This document shows, one piece after another, positions 37,758-48,560 of a stretch of 64,000 nucleotides of DNA. The DNA is taken from contig NC_046674.1 of the NCBI RefSeq assembly GCF_003369915.1, positions 28,523,657 to 28,587,656 on the forward strand, written 5' to 3'. The position numbers and the translations under genes are program-made. The notes below the pieces were generated by a model. It worked only from the letters and a program-made list of their open reading frames with translations, was not told the DNA's origin and did not search any database. Each line of letters begins with the position of its first letter. Within the stretch, counting starts at the first letter, position 1. The DNA comes from Drosophila miranda (taxonomy: Eukaryota > Arthropoda > Insecta > Diptera > Drosophilidae).

Positions 37758-38734
37758 CTATATGTAGCCTTGCAGACTGCGCGATTGGCTGTGATGGTGG
37801 CGTGGCGGCTGGTAGCCCGGCTCCTGCATCTCCATTTGCATGACCAGGTTCTTTTGTTCGCCGCGTGCCTCGAAGGCCTGACGTGCCTCGCGGTGCAGAA
37901 TGAGGGCGGCCAAGCCCAGTAGCATGAAGGTCACAACGGCCATGGCATAGGACCAGCCCAGCACATTGAATCGGGGGTACATTAGCCAGTCGCGACGATA
38001 AGCGCAGCCTCCGAAGATGCAAACGGCCAGAAACATGAACAGGGCTATGAGAAGACCATTGATTGATTGATTGATTGTTTGACTGCACAAAATATGGCAT
38101 ACGTACACGAGATGGCAGTGCCCATGTAGGAGAGGCGAACAAGAAGCCACTCGTACTGGAGGACGGGCTTAAGGGGCAGTCGGATGATCGTCAACGCGAG
38201 CAGGGTCAGCACCAGAAACACAATGATAAAGGACATGGTGACGAACCCCTGCACGGCCATCAGCCAACCAGGCAGCAGATACTCACGAATCACATAGTAC
38301 TCCTGTAGAGAAAGAGGAGAAATCAGCCTTAATCTCAATCTAAATCTATTCTGATCAAAACATACATGGGAAAAGATGTTGTGGCATCCTGTGAACTGCT
38401 TGGGGAACGCGTACTTGGGATAGACAAAGTCCTTGAAGCAGTACTGCCAGAGGCCCATGTTCTTGAAGCTGCTGCGGGTCTCTTCATACGACTCGATCCA
38501 GTACGGCGAACAGAAGGACATCATCAGCACAAAGGAGCTGCCAAAGGTGAGTATTGCCCCGAAGACAACGCCATCTAGAGATAATGAAGATGATCATTGG
38601 ATGTGCATCATTATGAATGCGGGCGTGAAATCGCCATTGCGTCTGCGTCACTCACTTGTGGCACGCGGATAGTCGCCTTTCTCGATGCCCCCATCCGTAG
38701 TGTCCTGCGACTGCTGTTTGTTTAGTTCACGCAT
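37758..38734 (-). CDS. pck: Pickel, claudin-family septate junction protein
   Basis: Minus-strand exons 38656-38734, 38366-38574, 38107-38302 and 37758-38044; phases 1, 0, 1 agree, giving 256 residues. Four membrane segments at about 29-47, 107-136, 161-175 and 198-212. The first extracellular loop has the claudin signature: W52, GLW at 67-69, C72 and C90. Claudins form the paracellular barrier; in flies this is at septate junctions, and pck (Megatrachea relative) is one of the known members. The exon 3 donor is GTACGT at 38106, chosen because only this one keeps the frame into LFMFLAVCIFGGC. The cytoplasmic tail is rich in H, Q and S and ends SLQGYI. Confidence 0.92.
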
Positions 38735-39039
38735 ATTTCTGGAGAAGACCTCAATGTCGCAATGGGAACACAATTGAAGAAAATATGTGCACTTTTATCA
38801 TACAAATCAAAAAAAGCGTAAACAAATGAAACACACCCAAACCAAAGCAGAAACAGATAAGGTGGGGCTTCCAGAGTTTTACGCCGTTTACCACACTGCT
38901 CGTGGACATATTGGTGTTTTCTGGTATTTCTTTCTCATCAAAATGCGGTCACACGCGAAATTTCGCTTAAAAGCTAGTTTTATTTAAATTAAATTTAAAT
39001 AATTAATACAATGGGTAGAATAACAACAACAACTACTAA
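38735..39039. other. pck promoter region / 3' flank of Mpv17-family gene
   Basis: About 300 bp of spacer. No gene or clear motif recognised. Confidence 0.5.
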
Positions 39040-39790
39040 TTAAATGGCTACATCCACCTCGTGGTGCTCCAAATGCTTCATATAAGCAAGAAAGCACGTC
39101 CAGCACAGGCTGCAGGCACTAATGAACGGCACTCGGTTGCGCTCTGGTATAAGGCTAAAATTAATGGTCGCCACCAGGGGCCACACAGACAGAGCCACCT
39201 GCGGATCGGAATTAATTCGTGAGTGGAGAGTAGCGGCGGAATATTTTGGTTGATTTATACCTTGTAGGTGGGCAGAAACTTCTTCCCAACCTCGGTCACA
39301 GCCTCCTCGACTGTCTTGGACTCGAGCAGACTCATGATGAAGTAGAAGCAGGTCATGGCACCGGGTGTGTACGATATGGACTCCACCGCCGCTTTAATTA
39401 TGCCCGTTCGCAGTGAGGTCTGCGGCCACATGGCGCTAGACACCTTTACAAAAATAAACACACAACAAAATTAAAAGATCTAATCGTCAAGGCTCTGGAG
39501 CTGCGGCTTACCTTAACCCATCCATAAAGAGTGGGTGCCACGAAGAGGCCGCCGTACATACTGAATCGCATCACGCGCCACCAGTCATAGTTGCCTGGAG
39601 GCAGATTGAGCATAACAGAAAGCATAACCAAGGAAGAGCATCCACCACACTCACCCCACCTCTTGCCCTCGAATGTCTGCTGGATGAGGCTGCCCGAGGG
39701 CCAAATCAGGCTGTACGATATCATGCCACGCGCTATCGGATACCTGGTGAGGAACACCTTGAAGTTTTGCCACAGCAGCGGAGCAGCCAT
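39040..39790 (-). CDS. Mpv17/PMP22-family membrane protein, copy A
   Basis: Minus-strand exons 39655-39790, 39512-39594, 39261-39443 and 39040-39198; phases 1, 0, 0 agree, giving 186 residues. The family signature is present: WPSGSLIQQTFEGK, DWWRVMRFSMYGGLFVAPTL and YGWV; the C-terminal half holds WPLVATINFSLIPERNRV (the conserved W-P...N-F...P...R-V block). Mpv17 relatives are inner mitochondrial or peroxisomal membrane proteins with about four membrane segments. A close paralogue lies at 41007-41824. D. melanogaster CG14777 and CG14778 are the likely counterparts of the pair, but I cannot say which is which. The start could also lie upstream, since the frame is open to 39874. Confidence 0.88.
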
Positions 39791-39987
39791 TGCAATCACG
39801 GCGCTGCAAACAATCGCTTTCAGTTTCGTATATAATTTGCATGCGTAATCAAGCCCCTGTCCTACTCTCAACACCCGTCAAGAACCCAGCATGGCCAACT
39901 GTAGTAGCAGACGGGAATGCGGGCCCACACCCAATTCCCCATAAATTGCCCAACATCGATAGCGGGCCATGTACAAAGACACCCAAC

Positions 39988-40895
39988 ATGGTTCTGTGCG
40001 GACCGATTGGCTTGCTCCTGTTGACCTCCGTCGTGGTTGGAGCCTTTGCGGACGACGGTAAGATCGTTAATGGGACTACCGCCTCGCCGGGCGAGTTCCC
40101 CTTCGTGGTGTCGCTGCGTCGCGCCAAGAGCGGTCACCACTCGTGTGGCGCCACTCTGCTTAACTCGGACTGGGTACTAACGGCTGCCCACTGCGTGCGG
40201 GGATCGACGCCGCAGCAACTCAACCTCCAGTACGGCAGCCAGAGTCTGGCGAGAAACGCCAGCAAACTGGTGCAGGTGGCCGCCATCCATGTGCATCCGG
40301 GCTATGAGCCACACGACAAATATGTGAACGACATCGCTCTGCTGCAGCTGAAGGATCCCGTTGTTCTTGGTACTCGCGTCCAACCGGTTCGTCTCCCGGA
40401 GCCGGAGCAGCCGACACTCGGCAACAGCAGCGCCGTGCTTGCCGGCTGGGGATTAAATGCGGTACGAGTTGCGCCAGTATTGAGAATTAATCCATTCATT
40501 AGATCGTTGTCTTCTTTCAGACGGGCGGCGTGGTCCAGCTCCAGCTTCAGAAGGTCCAGCTGCAGGTGTTTAGCGACGTTGACTGCAGCAAACGCCACCA
40601 GACACAGCTGCACTCCACCCAGATCTGCGCCGGATTGCCCGAGGGCGGCAAGGGCCAGTGCAGCGGAGACTCCGGTGGTCCGTTGCTGCTAGCCGGATCG
40701 GACACACAAATCGGTATCGTGTCGTGGAGCGTGAAGCCCTGTGCCCGTCCGCCCTATCCGGGCGTTTTCACGGAGGTGTCTGCATATGTCAACTGGATTG
40801 TGGAGACAGTGGGTGCCTCCTCCCCCACGCCGTCGTCGTCGCTGTGGATTGGTCAGCTAATTGTGGGACGCACGCCGCCAGTTTTGTCGTCATAA
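39988..40895 (+). CDS. Secreted chymotrypsin/elastase-like serine protease
   Basis: Exons 39988-40461 and 40521-40895 join in phase 0 for 282 residues. The start is the ATG before VLCGPIGLLLLTSVVVGAFA (signal peptide). Activation site K|IVNGTTASPGEF. Triad: H in LTAAHCV, D in NDIALLQL, S in CSGDSGGP. The specificity position six before the serine is G (KGQCSGDSGG), not D, so it is not trypsin-like. The residues after the protease fold are rich in S, T and P. The gene lies between two Mpv17-family genes on the other strand, with only 197 bp between its ATG and that of copy A, so the promoters probably overlap. AATAAA lies at 40914-40919. Counterpart in D. melanogaster not recalled. Confidence 0.88.
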
Positions 40896-41006
40896 ACACC
40901 CTCGCCATATGAGAATAAAAATCCCTTGAATGTGCGCTAATTCTATCTAATTTTGTCCTAAAGAATTTACCTAAGGGAACACACAAACAACAAACAACAG
41001 AGGGGA

Positions 41007-41824
41007 CTATGTACAGGAGAGATCCGTGGTAGTGCCGTCGCCCTCCGTTTGCTCCTCGGAGTGACGCGTTTTCATGTATGCCAGAAAGATGGTCCACATC
41101 AGGCTGCATATGCTCACAAAGACGACGCGGTTGTGTTCCGGCACAAGGGAGAAGTTTATGGTCTGCAGGAAGGGCCAGATGCACACACCGACCTGCCAGG
41201 AATGTTAGTAATGAGAGGAGGTGAGAGGAGGAAGCGCACGTAGAAATGGATACGGGTATACGCTACCTTGTATGTGGGAACCGCCTTCTCCTTGGTCTCT
41301 TCGACGGCCTCGGCCAGGCTCTTGAACTCCAGCAGGCTCATTCCCATAAAGAAGCTGACGCAAGCAAAGGGTCCGTAGGAGAGCTGCTCTGTGATGGCCT
41401 GCAAGTGGTTTGTTGCCGAAGTAAGTCAAGCGCTAATCACGCTGTAAGCTCCCGCTGCGTGAACTTACCTTGACGACACCCGTGCGCAGGTTCGTCTGCG
41501 GCCACATGGCACTGGTGAGTCGCACCCAGCCGTAGAGTGTGGGGGCCACGTAAAGGGCTCCGAACAGACTGAAGCGTAGGGCCCGGGCCCAGTCGTAGTC
41601 TTCTGCGGATGCAAAGGGAATGAGGGGCGTGGATGATGATGGGGATGATGAAGCCACTTACTCAGATTGCGTCCCTCCAGCGCCTGCTGGATCAGACTGC
41701 CCGTGGGCCACATGATCGCGTATGTGAGGGCGCCCTTGGCCATGGGGTGCACCTTCACCTTCACAACGCCTCGTGTCCACTGGCCCAGCGACATTTGAAG
41801 CAGCTTCACAGCCTGAGGCACCAT
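41007..41824 (-). CDS. Mpv17/PMP22-family membrane protein, copy B
   Basis: Minus-strand exons 41662-41824, 41469-41602, 41267-41398 and 41007-41192; phases 1, 0, 0 agree, giving 204 residues. Landmarks parallel copy A: IMWPTGSLIQQALEGRN, DWARALRFSLFGALYVAPTL, MWPQTNLRTG, WPFLQTINFSLVPEHNRV. Copy B has a longer hydrophilic tail ending TTTDLSCT. It lacks the intron that copy A has after YGWVK and instead has one after RTGVVK, 16 codons later. I chose the ATG at 41824 (MVPQAVKLL); the frame further upstream begins only with GTG. Confidence 0.88.
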
Positions 41825-43296
41825 TTTGGCATGGATTTTCGGGAATTCTAAGTGCACACGCGAGAGAGGAGAGCTTGAGCAGCCTGGTATCTAGTTCCTG
41901 ATCCCCAAACCAGCAACAAAAAGCAACAACAACGACGACTATAGAGGAAGCCATCCCATCACCCCCAAGGTCAGAATCTGGGTTTTTGTTGCCGTTGGCC
42001 ATGTTGAAGACGCACAAAATTTACACATAGCTCAGGGATACTTGCTTTTTGTTTTTGTGCGGAGGAGGAGCCCTGTGCGGCTATTCGGTCGGTCGCCACA
42101 AACGATTCACAGAAACTAAAAGTGCAAACGCCAAATGAATGTAATTTCTAATTTCGAACATTTTGTGAGAGATGAGGGAACGTCTCTCACGCCATGCGAC
42201 GGCAATTGAGGTTGCAATTTACAATTGAAACTCATTCCGTGAGAGAGCGCATTCTAATACCGTTACAGTGATCTTGACCATAAACTTTGCCTTGCCAAAT
42301 CAAATGGCCGGCTGCGCAAGCGAGATGGAGCAACAGCATGTTACCAGCCCAGTAGAAACTTTGCAGCCGCTGTGCGTGCACTCATAAAATGAATTCAATT
42401 AGTGTGGGGCGAATGATGTACATATTTTCTAGTGGGACTCAACATTTGGTGTGTACGCAAAGAGCGTATGTACGAATGAGAGAGAGCGACGGAGGAAAAA
42501 GCAAAAGCTAACGGAAGTATGGCTCACAAGGATTTTTATGTAACTCGAGAGGGGGGTAGAGGGGTGCCCACACATGAATGGAAAATTAACGGCACGTTTG
42601 GCGTTCTGCCAGTCACCAAGCAAGAAAATAAAAACCCAGACGACTGATATGATTACGTCGCTTGTAAAACCTAGAAGATCGTGACAGGTAATCCGTATTC
42701 GTCGTCGTCTTCGTTGTTTTTGGTGTTTCTGTTGCTGTTTTGCGATTTTTTAATATCTACAAATTTATTGCTTACCGTTTATTGTCGTGGAGGAGGGGGG
42801 ATAAGGCCTAGTATCTAGCCCTAGTCTAACTTATTGAAATTCTAATTTGTACTATTGTTACGCACGTCGTGGAGCTGGAGGCATCCGCATCTCGTGCCCT
42901 GCTACCGTACCGTATCTGAATAATGAAAACAAATGCAAAGGCGATACGTACATATATGTTTTGCTTGTGTCAGCTGTTTGCTGATTAGGGAAAGCTCCGA
43001 CAAGTGTTAGCTTTTGCGTGGCTGGACACGAAAACAATGGCCTTTGTTTTTTTTTTATATTTTAGCTAAGCGTTACTATAAACCATTCATTTTGGAACTT
43101 TAAAGCGTCGCTTTTAACAGATAACCATTGGATAAACAAAAAAACGAGTATTTGCTATAGATTTGAAGTTATAATGTTGGCGCCACGAGGTATTAAAGAG
43201 ACGCACTAACAACTTTTGGCAACGCGTTTTAAGGATTTCACGCGGAGTCTTGCTGCGGTCAGTCTGATGTAATTTTAAGTTTTAAAAAGTTTAAAA
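41825..43296. other. Intergenic region copy B / O-fut2
   Basis: 1.5 kb with the copy B promoter (-) and the O-fut2 promoter (+). It contains a possible minus-strand terminal exon at 42858-42915 (listed separately) and a 27-codon open frame at 42304-42387 of unknown value. Confidence 0.5.
42858..42915 (-). CDS. Possible terminal coding exon of an unidentified gene
   Basis: On the minus strand TTATTCAG is followed at 42915 by one base that completes a codon and then 18 codons, YGTVAGHEMRMPPAPRRA, and TAA. Two AATAAA signals follow on the same strand at 42764-42769 and 42778-42783. Alternatively, read without an intron, a 31-residue frame starts with ATG at 42953. The upstream exon was not found, and the nearest minus-strand gene beyond it is LRPPRC2 more than 10 kb away. 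Weak evidence. Confidence 0.25.
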
Positions 43297-44784
43297 ATGC
43301 ATAAAATGCATAGGTGGCGGTGCTCTGGGCTGAGGCTGCTGCTTGTGCTCCTTTTACTGCCATCCTCGATTGCTATCGCGGATCGGCCAGCGACCCGCAA
43401 TCGAACAGAGTCCCACCGAACGGCCTTTAGGAGCAACAGCAATGTTTGCAAGAGCCGGCAATTCTGGCAAACGATTCCACTGGTGGACACCTGTCCTCCC
43501 GGAATATTGCCCCTGCGGGGCACCGTCTACATACTCTACGATGTGAACATCTCCGAGGGCTTCAATCTGCGCCGCGATGTTTACATTCGCTTGGCCGTGT
43601 TCGTTCGGCGTCTTCGCAGACGCAAACGCTTCCAAAATGTTCGTTTGGTGCTGCCGCCATTTCCACGCCTTTACCACTGGCACTCGCACCACTTGAAGCA
43701 GAACGACGTGGCCTGGGGCCACTTCTTCGACCTGGACAGCCTGCGCCGTTACGCCCCCGTCCTAGACTACAGTGAGTTCCTCGCCGAGTACCGTATGTTT
43801 GGTATGCCGGCCCCGCCCTACGTTCACATCTCGCAAGTTTTCCGCCTCATGCACTACGAGATCATGCTGGAGCAGGGCATCTTCCGCGACAAGTACGAGC
43901 GGGTTGCTCCCAAACTAGACAATAACTCTTGCAACGAATACTCAACTGCGGGGGGCCCGTTGCTATCGCAGAATCTGCTGCGCTACGGACAGTACCATTG
44001 CGTTCACTTTCAGGGCAGTGCTGGGCTGCTGGAGCGGCTGTTGCGTGAGGCCATCACAGAGGATACGGCCGGGGCCGAGGACGTTGACGACATGCGAGTG
44101 TACGCGATCCTCAGTGCCGAGACCGTGCTGCACGACCACTGGGGTGACGAGCACTTTTGGAAAGCCCGTCGCTCGATGCGCTTCTCCAAATACCTCAGCC
44201 AGGTGGCAGGTGATTTCCTGCGCTACGCCTTCGACACTACGGACACCACGGCGGGCGTCCAGCGGCCGGCCATGTGGGAGATGGAGCGACCTAAGCGCGA
44301 TGCACGCGGCGGGGACTTTATATGCGCACACCTGCGTCGTGGCGACTTCGTACGGTCGCGAGAGGCTACCACGCCTAACCTGAAGTCGGCCGCCCAGCAG
44401 ATCAAGCAGCTGCTAAGGGCATTTAATGCGACCACAGTGTTTCTATCGACCGATGCCACCCCTTACGATCTGGTGCAAATGAAGAACATGTTCTATGGAT
44501 TCCGATTCGTGCACTTCCAGCCGGAGTCGAATTTGCAGCGACAGAAACTGAAGGACGGCGGCGTTGCCATTGTTGATCAGTTGGTGTGCTCATATGCCCG
44601 CTACTTCATTGGCACCTACGAGAGCACCTTCACATACCGGATCTACGAGGAGCGCGAGATCCTGGGCTTCAGCAAGACCAGCACCTTTAACACCATCTGC
44701 AAGGTTGTGGGCGGAAACTGTCCCCGCAACGCAGTCTGGCCCATCGTCTGGGACGACGATAGCGACAACGACACACCGTACTGA
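43297..44784 (+). CDS. O-fut2: Protein O-fucosyltransferase 2
   Basis: A single exon of 495 residues. N-terminal signal peptide or anchor (LRLLLVLLLLPSSIAIA at about 12-28). The POFUT2 fold is evident from TVYILYDVNISEGFNLRRDV near the start of the domain, the GDP-fucose-binding HLRRGDF at about 348, STDATP, and GTYESTFTYRIYEEREIL near the end. POFUT2 adds fucose to serine or threonine in thrombospondin type 1 repeats in the endoplasmic reticulum. Length is close to the D. melanogaster protein as I recall it. Two in-frame ATGs (codons 1 and 4) both precede the signal peptide. The tail is acidic (WDDDSDNDTPY). Confidence 0.95.
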   Translation: MHKMHRWRCSGLRLLLVLLLLPSSIAIADRPATRNRTESHRTAFRSNSNVCKSRQFWQTIPLVDTCPPGILPLRGTVYILYDVNISEGFNLRRDVYIRLAVFVRRLRRRKRFQNVRLVLPPFPRLYHWHSHHLKQNDVAWGHFFDLDSLRRYAPVLDYSEFLAEYRMFGMPAPPYVHISQVFRLMHYEIMLEQGIFRDKYERVAPKLDNNSCNEYSTAGGPLLSQNLLRYGQYHCVHFQGSAGLLERLLREAITEDTAGAEDVDDMRVYAILSAETVLHDHWGDEHFWKARRSMRFSKYLSQVAGDFLRYAFDTTDTTAGVQRPAMWEMERPKRDARGGDFICAHLRRGDFVRSREATTPNLKSAAQQIKQLLRAFNATTVFLSTDATPYDLVQMKNMFYGFRFVHFQPESNLQRQKLKDGGVAIVDQLVCSYARYFIGTYESTFTYRIYEEREILGFSKTSTFNTICKVVGGNCPRNAVWPIVWDDDSDNDTPY

Positions 44785-45004
44785 ATAATTTTCGTGTTCT
44801 TGGCGGCTGCCTATTATCTGTGAATCTCGAATATCTAGTTGGATGTCTAGACATAGTTTCTGTGAGACCACCACTACCATAATTCCGAACAAACTGCGAT
44901 TATGTACCAAAAATAATAAGTCAATAGTTATTAAACAATACATATTTCAGCATCCGCTTGTTCCATGGTAGTATTTTTGGGCAGTCAGCTGATACTGATA
45001 CCTG

Positions 45005-45480
45005 GTTCTCGAAGAGTATACGCCCTGTGTGTAACGCCCAGAAAGCAGCGTTTTCGACCCCATAAAGTATATATGTACATATGTATATCCTTGATTAGCA
45101 TCAATAGCTATGTCGATATAGCCACGTCTGTCCGCCCCGATGAGCGTCTAGATCTCTATAAGAGCAAGAGCAACCAAATTTTGTATACAGATTCGTGTGA
45201 TATCATACTGCTACAAGGCCCGTTTCTTACCGCCCACACAACGGACGAAAATCTGTGGCATTGGCAATTATGAAGATTCGAGAAAACTCGAAACGCAGAA
45301 TCATAGAGAAAGACCATATTTACCAGATTGGATCATTATTATAGCCAGAAGGAGCAAATTAAATTTCAGTGGCTATGCACGCGCTGACTCATTCCCTCTC
45401 TCTCACACTAAATCTTCATAGTGCAGCGTGCGCTAGATCTTCTGATATTGTGGGGCATGCTTTTTCATAAAATATCAACT
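45005..45480 (+). mobile_element. DINE-1/INE-1-type Helitron remnant
   Basis: Carries the familiar internal blocks of this non-autonomous Helentron family: a start like AAGAGTATACGCCCTGTGTG, TTTTCGACCCCATAAAGTAT, TTGATTAGCATCAATAGC, GTCTGTCCGCCCCGATGAGC, TAGATCTCTATAAGAGCAAG, ACGGACGAAAATCTGTGGCA and CAGATTGGATCATTATTATA. Diverged and without coding capacity, as usual for the family. Confidence 0.8.
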
Positions 45481-45911
45481 CTAAAAATCCTAAAGCAAAG
45501 GGTATGTGAGCCCAGAAAATGAATTAGTCCACAAGTGCCAGAAAATATCAATCATATACATGTAAACTGTAATAATACGTGTACAACTATTCAGTAAATT
45601 GTGCCGGACCCGGAAACTAAACACAAATGCAATTTCATACAGACTCAGATCCACAAAATTTTTTCACTAGCTGGAAGAGCAGAGACAGAGTAATGGGAAA
45701 AGCATACATTAAGAGCGAAAGATACACATGTACATATGTATGTCTCCAGTTTGGTTTTCCAGTTGAGCTGGGGGCAGCGCTGCGGCAGAGATGATCGACT
45801 GCTAACACTAATTTTTCGTTTTGTATCATGCTATCTCTCTCTTTGTAGCAAATTTAGCAAAGTCTAATGTCGTACAGCTATAAATACTACAGTATACTGT
45901 ATGGTTAGTGG

Positions 45912-46050
45912 TAAAATATAACTTGAATTCGTCAGTATATTTAGGGTATATTTTTTAAATGAGACGGTATATTTTGGTATATTTCTGAGGGTCGGACGGT
46001 ATATTTCAACGTCAAACTGGCTGTATATTCGGTCGGGGGAGTTGCACGTG
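45912..46050 (+). promoter_or_regulatory. Ns3 promoter block shared with sta
   Basis: AACTTGAATTCGTCAGTATA, then GGTATATTTTTTAAATGAGA, CGGTATATTTTGGTATATTT and CTGAGGGTCGGACGGTATAT: nearly the same as the sta promoter block at 26242-26325. It lies 60-200 bp upstream of the Ns3 ATG, in the position of a core promoter, and resembles tandem core promoter motif 6. A further TGTATATTCGGTCGG follows at about 46021. Confidence 0.7.
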
Positions 46051-46110
46051 TTTGTGTTTGGAAACAAAATTGTTTAATTTTGGTAAATTTAACTACTATT
46101 CGCGCGCAAA

Positions 46111-48108
46111 ATGGGTAAGAAAAACAAGGGCACCACGCCCAACCTGGGGCGGACGCTCATCAAAGATCGTTTTGGGCACACACAACGACGCAAGGTGGAC
46201 AACGACACAATGGTATGCACAATCAGAAAATTATCAAAGCACCTGAAGTCTGATCGTGTCTGTGGAAACATTTTTAGCTCCACACCACAGAGCTGCAGGA
46301 CGGCTACGACTGGGGACGTCTCAATCTGTCGTCTGTGACCGAGGAGTCCTCGTTTCAAGCATTCCTACGCACAGCAGAGCTGGCCGGAACAGAGTTCCAG
46401 GCGGAGAAGCTGAACATCACTTTTGTGAATCCGAAGCAACGTGTGGGGTTGCTCAGCAAGACTCAGGAGCAGTACATGCACCAGAAGCATCACGAGCATC
46501 GTGAACATCTGAAAGTACCGCGCCGCCCCAAATGGGACAAGAATACCAGTGCCGAGGATTTGGAGCGGGCCGAGAACGAGGCTTTTCTCAACTGGCGCCG
46601 GGACCTGGCTCTGCTACAGGAGGACGAAGAAATCCTAATGACGCCCTACGAGAAGAATCTAGAGTTCTGGCGCCAGCTCTGGCGTGTAGTGGAGCGCTCT
46701 GATGTCGTCGTCCAAATCGTCGACGCCCGCAATCCACTGCTCTTTCGCAGTAGCGACCTGGAAAGCTACGTGAAAGAGGTGAAGTCTACCAAGATGAATA
46801 TGATTCTGGTGAACAAGTCCGATCTGCTGACGGAGGAGCAGCGAAAGCATTGGGCTGAATACTTTGACTGTGAGGGCATTCGCACTGCCTTCTACTCTGC
46901 CACCCTTGTGGAGGAGGAACTCAAGCGAGAGGCAGAAGCCGCCCGTCAGGAGTCCTTCCCCGCGTTGAAAGAACTGCGCGATGCTGCCGATGGGATCCAG
47001 CAGTCCTTGAACAAGGTCGAGGGCGCACTCGATGCCATCAATCGAAAGGTGAAGCCAGACGACGTGGAGGAGCAGCTGCTTGGCGACAAAAACAGCCCCC
47101 GTGTGCTCTCTCGAACGGAGATGATTGAATTCCTGCGGCGCATCTACACAGGACCACGCCACACAGATCAGCACGTAACCATTGGCATGGTCGGCTATCC
47201 CAACGTGGGCAAGAGCAGTACCATAAATTCCCTGATGACAGTCAAAAAGGTATCGGTGTCGGCCACACCCGGCAAGACCAAACGCTTCCAGACCCTATAT
47301 CTGGACAACGACATCATGTTGTGCGACTGCCCTGGCCTGGTCATGCCCAGCTTTGTGCTGACCAAGGCAGACATGCTGTTGAACGGCATTTTGCCCATCG
47401 ATCAGATGCGTGACCATGTGCCCGCCGTTAATCTGCTCTGCGAGCGCATACCGCGCCACGTCCTCGAGGACAAGTATGGCATTGTGATAGCAAAGCCCGT
47501 TGAAGGCGAGGACATGGAACGTGCCCCACATTCTGAGGAGTTGCTTCTTGCTTACGGCTGTAAGTTTTTGGAAGACTCTTTTTAATATTTAATAATCTTT
47601 CCTTCTCTCTCGTTTTCCCGCAGACAATCGCGGCTTCATGACTTCTAACGGTCAGCCGGATCAGGCACGTTCCGCCCGTTATGTACTGAAGGATTATGTT
47701 AATGGCAAGCTGTTGTATGCCATGGGTCCGCCGTCAGTCACACAAGCCGAGTACCAAACATTTCCCGAGCGCCAGCGTAAGGAAATCGAGGAATCACAGC
47801 TGCCCAGTCAACAGCAGCGCGCCATGCGCGTAAGTTTTGGATTTTCACACTAAAGCCGATCCCTAAACTATTCCTATTCCCGTCCGCAGATCGACAAGAG
47901 CACGTCCAAGGTGCTGGACCAGCAGTTCTTCGATGACAAACCGACGCATGCCCATGTCAAGGGGCGCACCAATTTCCCAAATGTCCGCCTGGCTAACGAT
48001 GGCACTCTGGTAGCCAATGCAGGCCCCACAGACAAGCCCTGGCGTCATGTCAAAAAGGAGCGTCGCGAGAAGCTGCGCAAGAAGTTTTCCCATTTAGATG
48101 AGCACTAA
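46111..48108 (+). CDS. Ns3: Nucleostemin 3 / Lsg1-type GTPase
   Basis: Exons 46111-46212, 46278-47559, 47624-47829 and 47890-48108; phases 0, 1, 0 agree, giving 602 residues. It has the circularly permuted GTPase order of the YlqF/Lsg1 family: G4 NKSD at about 212, then G1 GYPNVGKSS at about 340 and G3 DCPGL at about 385. The N terminus (MGKKNKGTTPNLGRTLIKDR) and the basic tail (RREKLRKKF) match large subunit GTPase 1, which releases Nmd3 from the exported 60S subunit. Fly Ns3 is the Lsg1 homologue. A charged loop lies between G4 and G1. Confidence 0.95.
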
Positions 48109-48560
48109 GTGCTAAGTGTTTCAAGCACTGATCATATTTATATTGTACACTATTAGGACTAGAATTACCTTTTACCTACGAATGAAAGGATATCCCCAGG
48201 GGTTTGCAAGCTATACTCTCGTATACTGTATGGTTATCTGTAAGATATGCCCTGGGGTGCCGTCTAATCTATTTGGGTTAAATTTGATTAAGAATGTAAA
48301 TAAGCGACAGAGAATTGCGAGCTGCCGCAATAGCGTATGTCAGAGCTCAAATAGAGAGCAGTGCACTCTGAGAAATGTTTTTGCAGCATCCAAGTAAGTG
48401 TATGAGTGTGTGAGTGAGTGCTTGATTGAAATTACGCATCTGCGAGATGCGTGAGAGCAGCAGAACAACATCACATGCTTGGCTTTATGCCAGCGGAGCG
48501 CTCGAACGGAAGAACGCTGAACTTTGAACACCCTGCTATCATGTCAATCTGGAGGCGGCA
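48109..48560 (+). other. Spacer Ns3 / crotonase gene
   Basis: 450 bp. Contains the second copy of the dispersed repeat GTATACTGTATGGTTA (48221-48236) and GTGAGTGAGT-type sequence at about 48408. Presumably the promoter of the next gene. Confidence 0.5.

Larger units (their letters stand above)
44785..46110. other. Intergenic region O-fut2 / Ns3
   Basis: Holds the O-fut2 3' flank, the DINE-1 remnant, a dispersed short repeat (GTATACTGTATGGTTA at 45892-45907, also at 48221-48236) and the Ns3 promoter. No gene recognised. Confidence 0.6.

Noticed and set aside
42304-42387. 27-codon frame MAGCASEMEQQHV... with good start context
   Set aside because: Too short to separate from chance, no polyadenylation signal or splice support.
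46659-47174. 171-residue open frame on the minus strand
   Set aside because: Antisense shadow of Ns3 exon 2.
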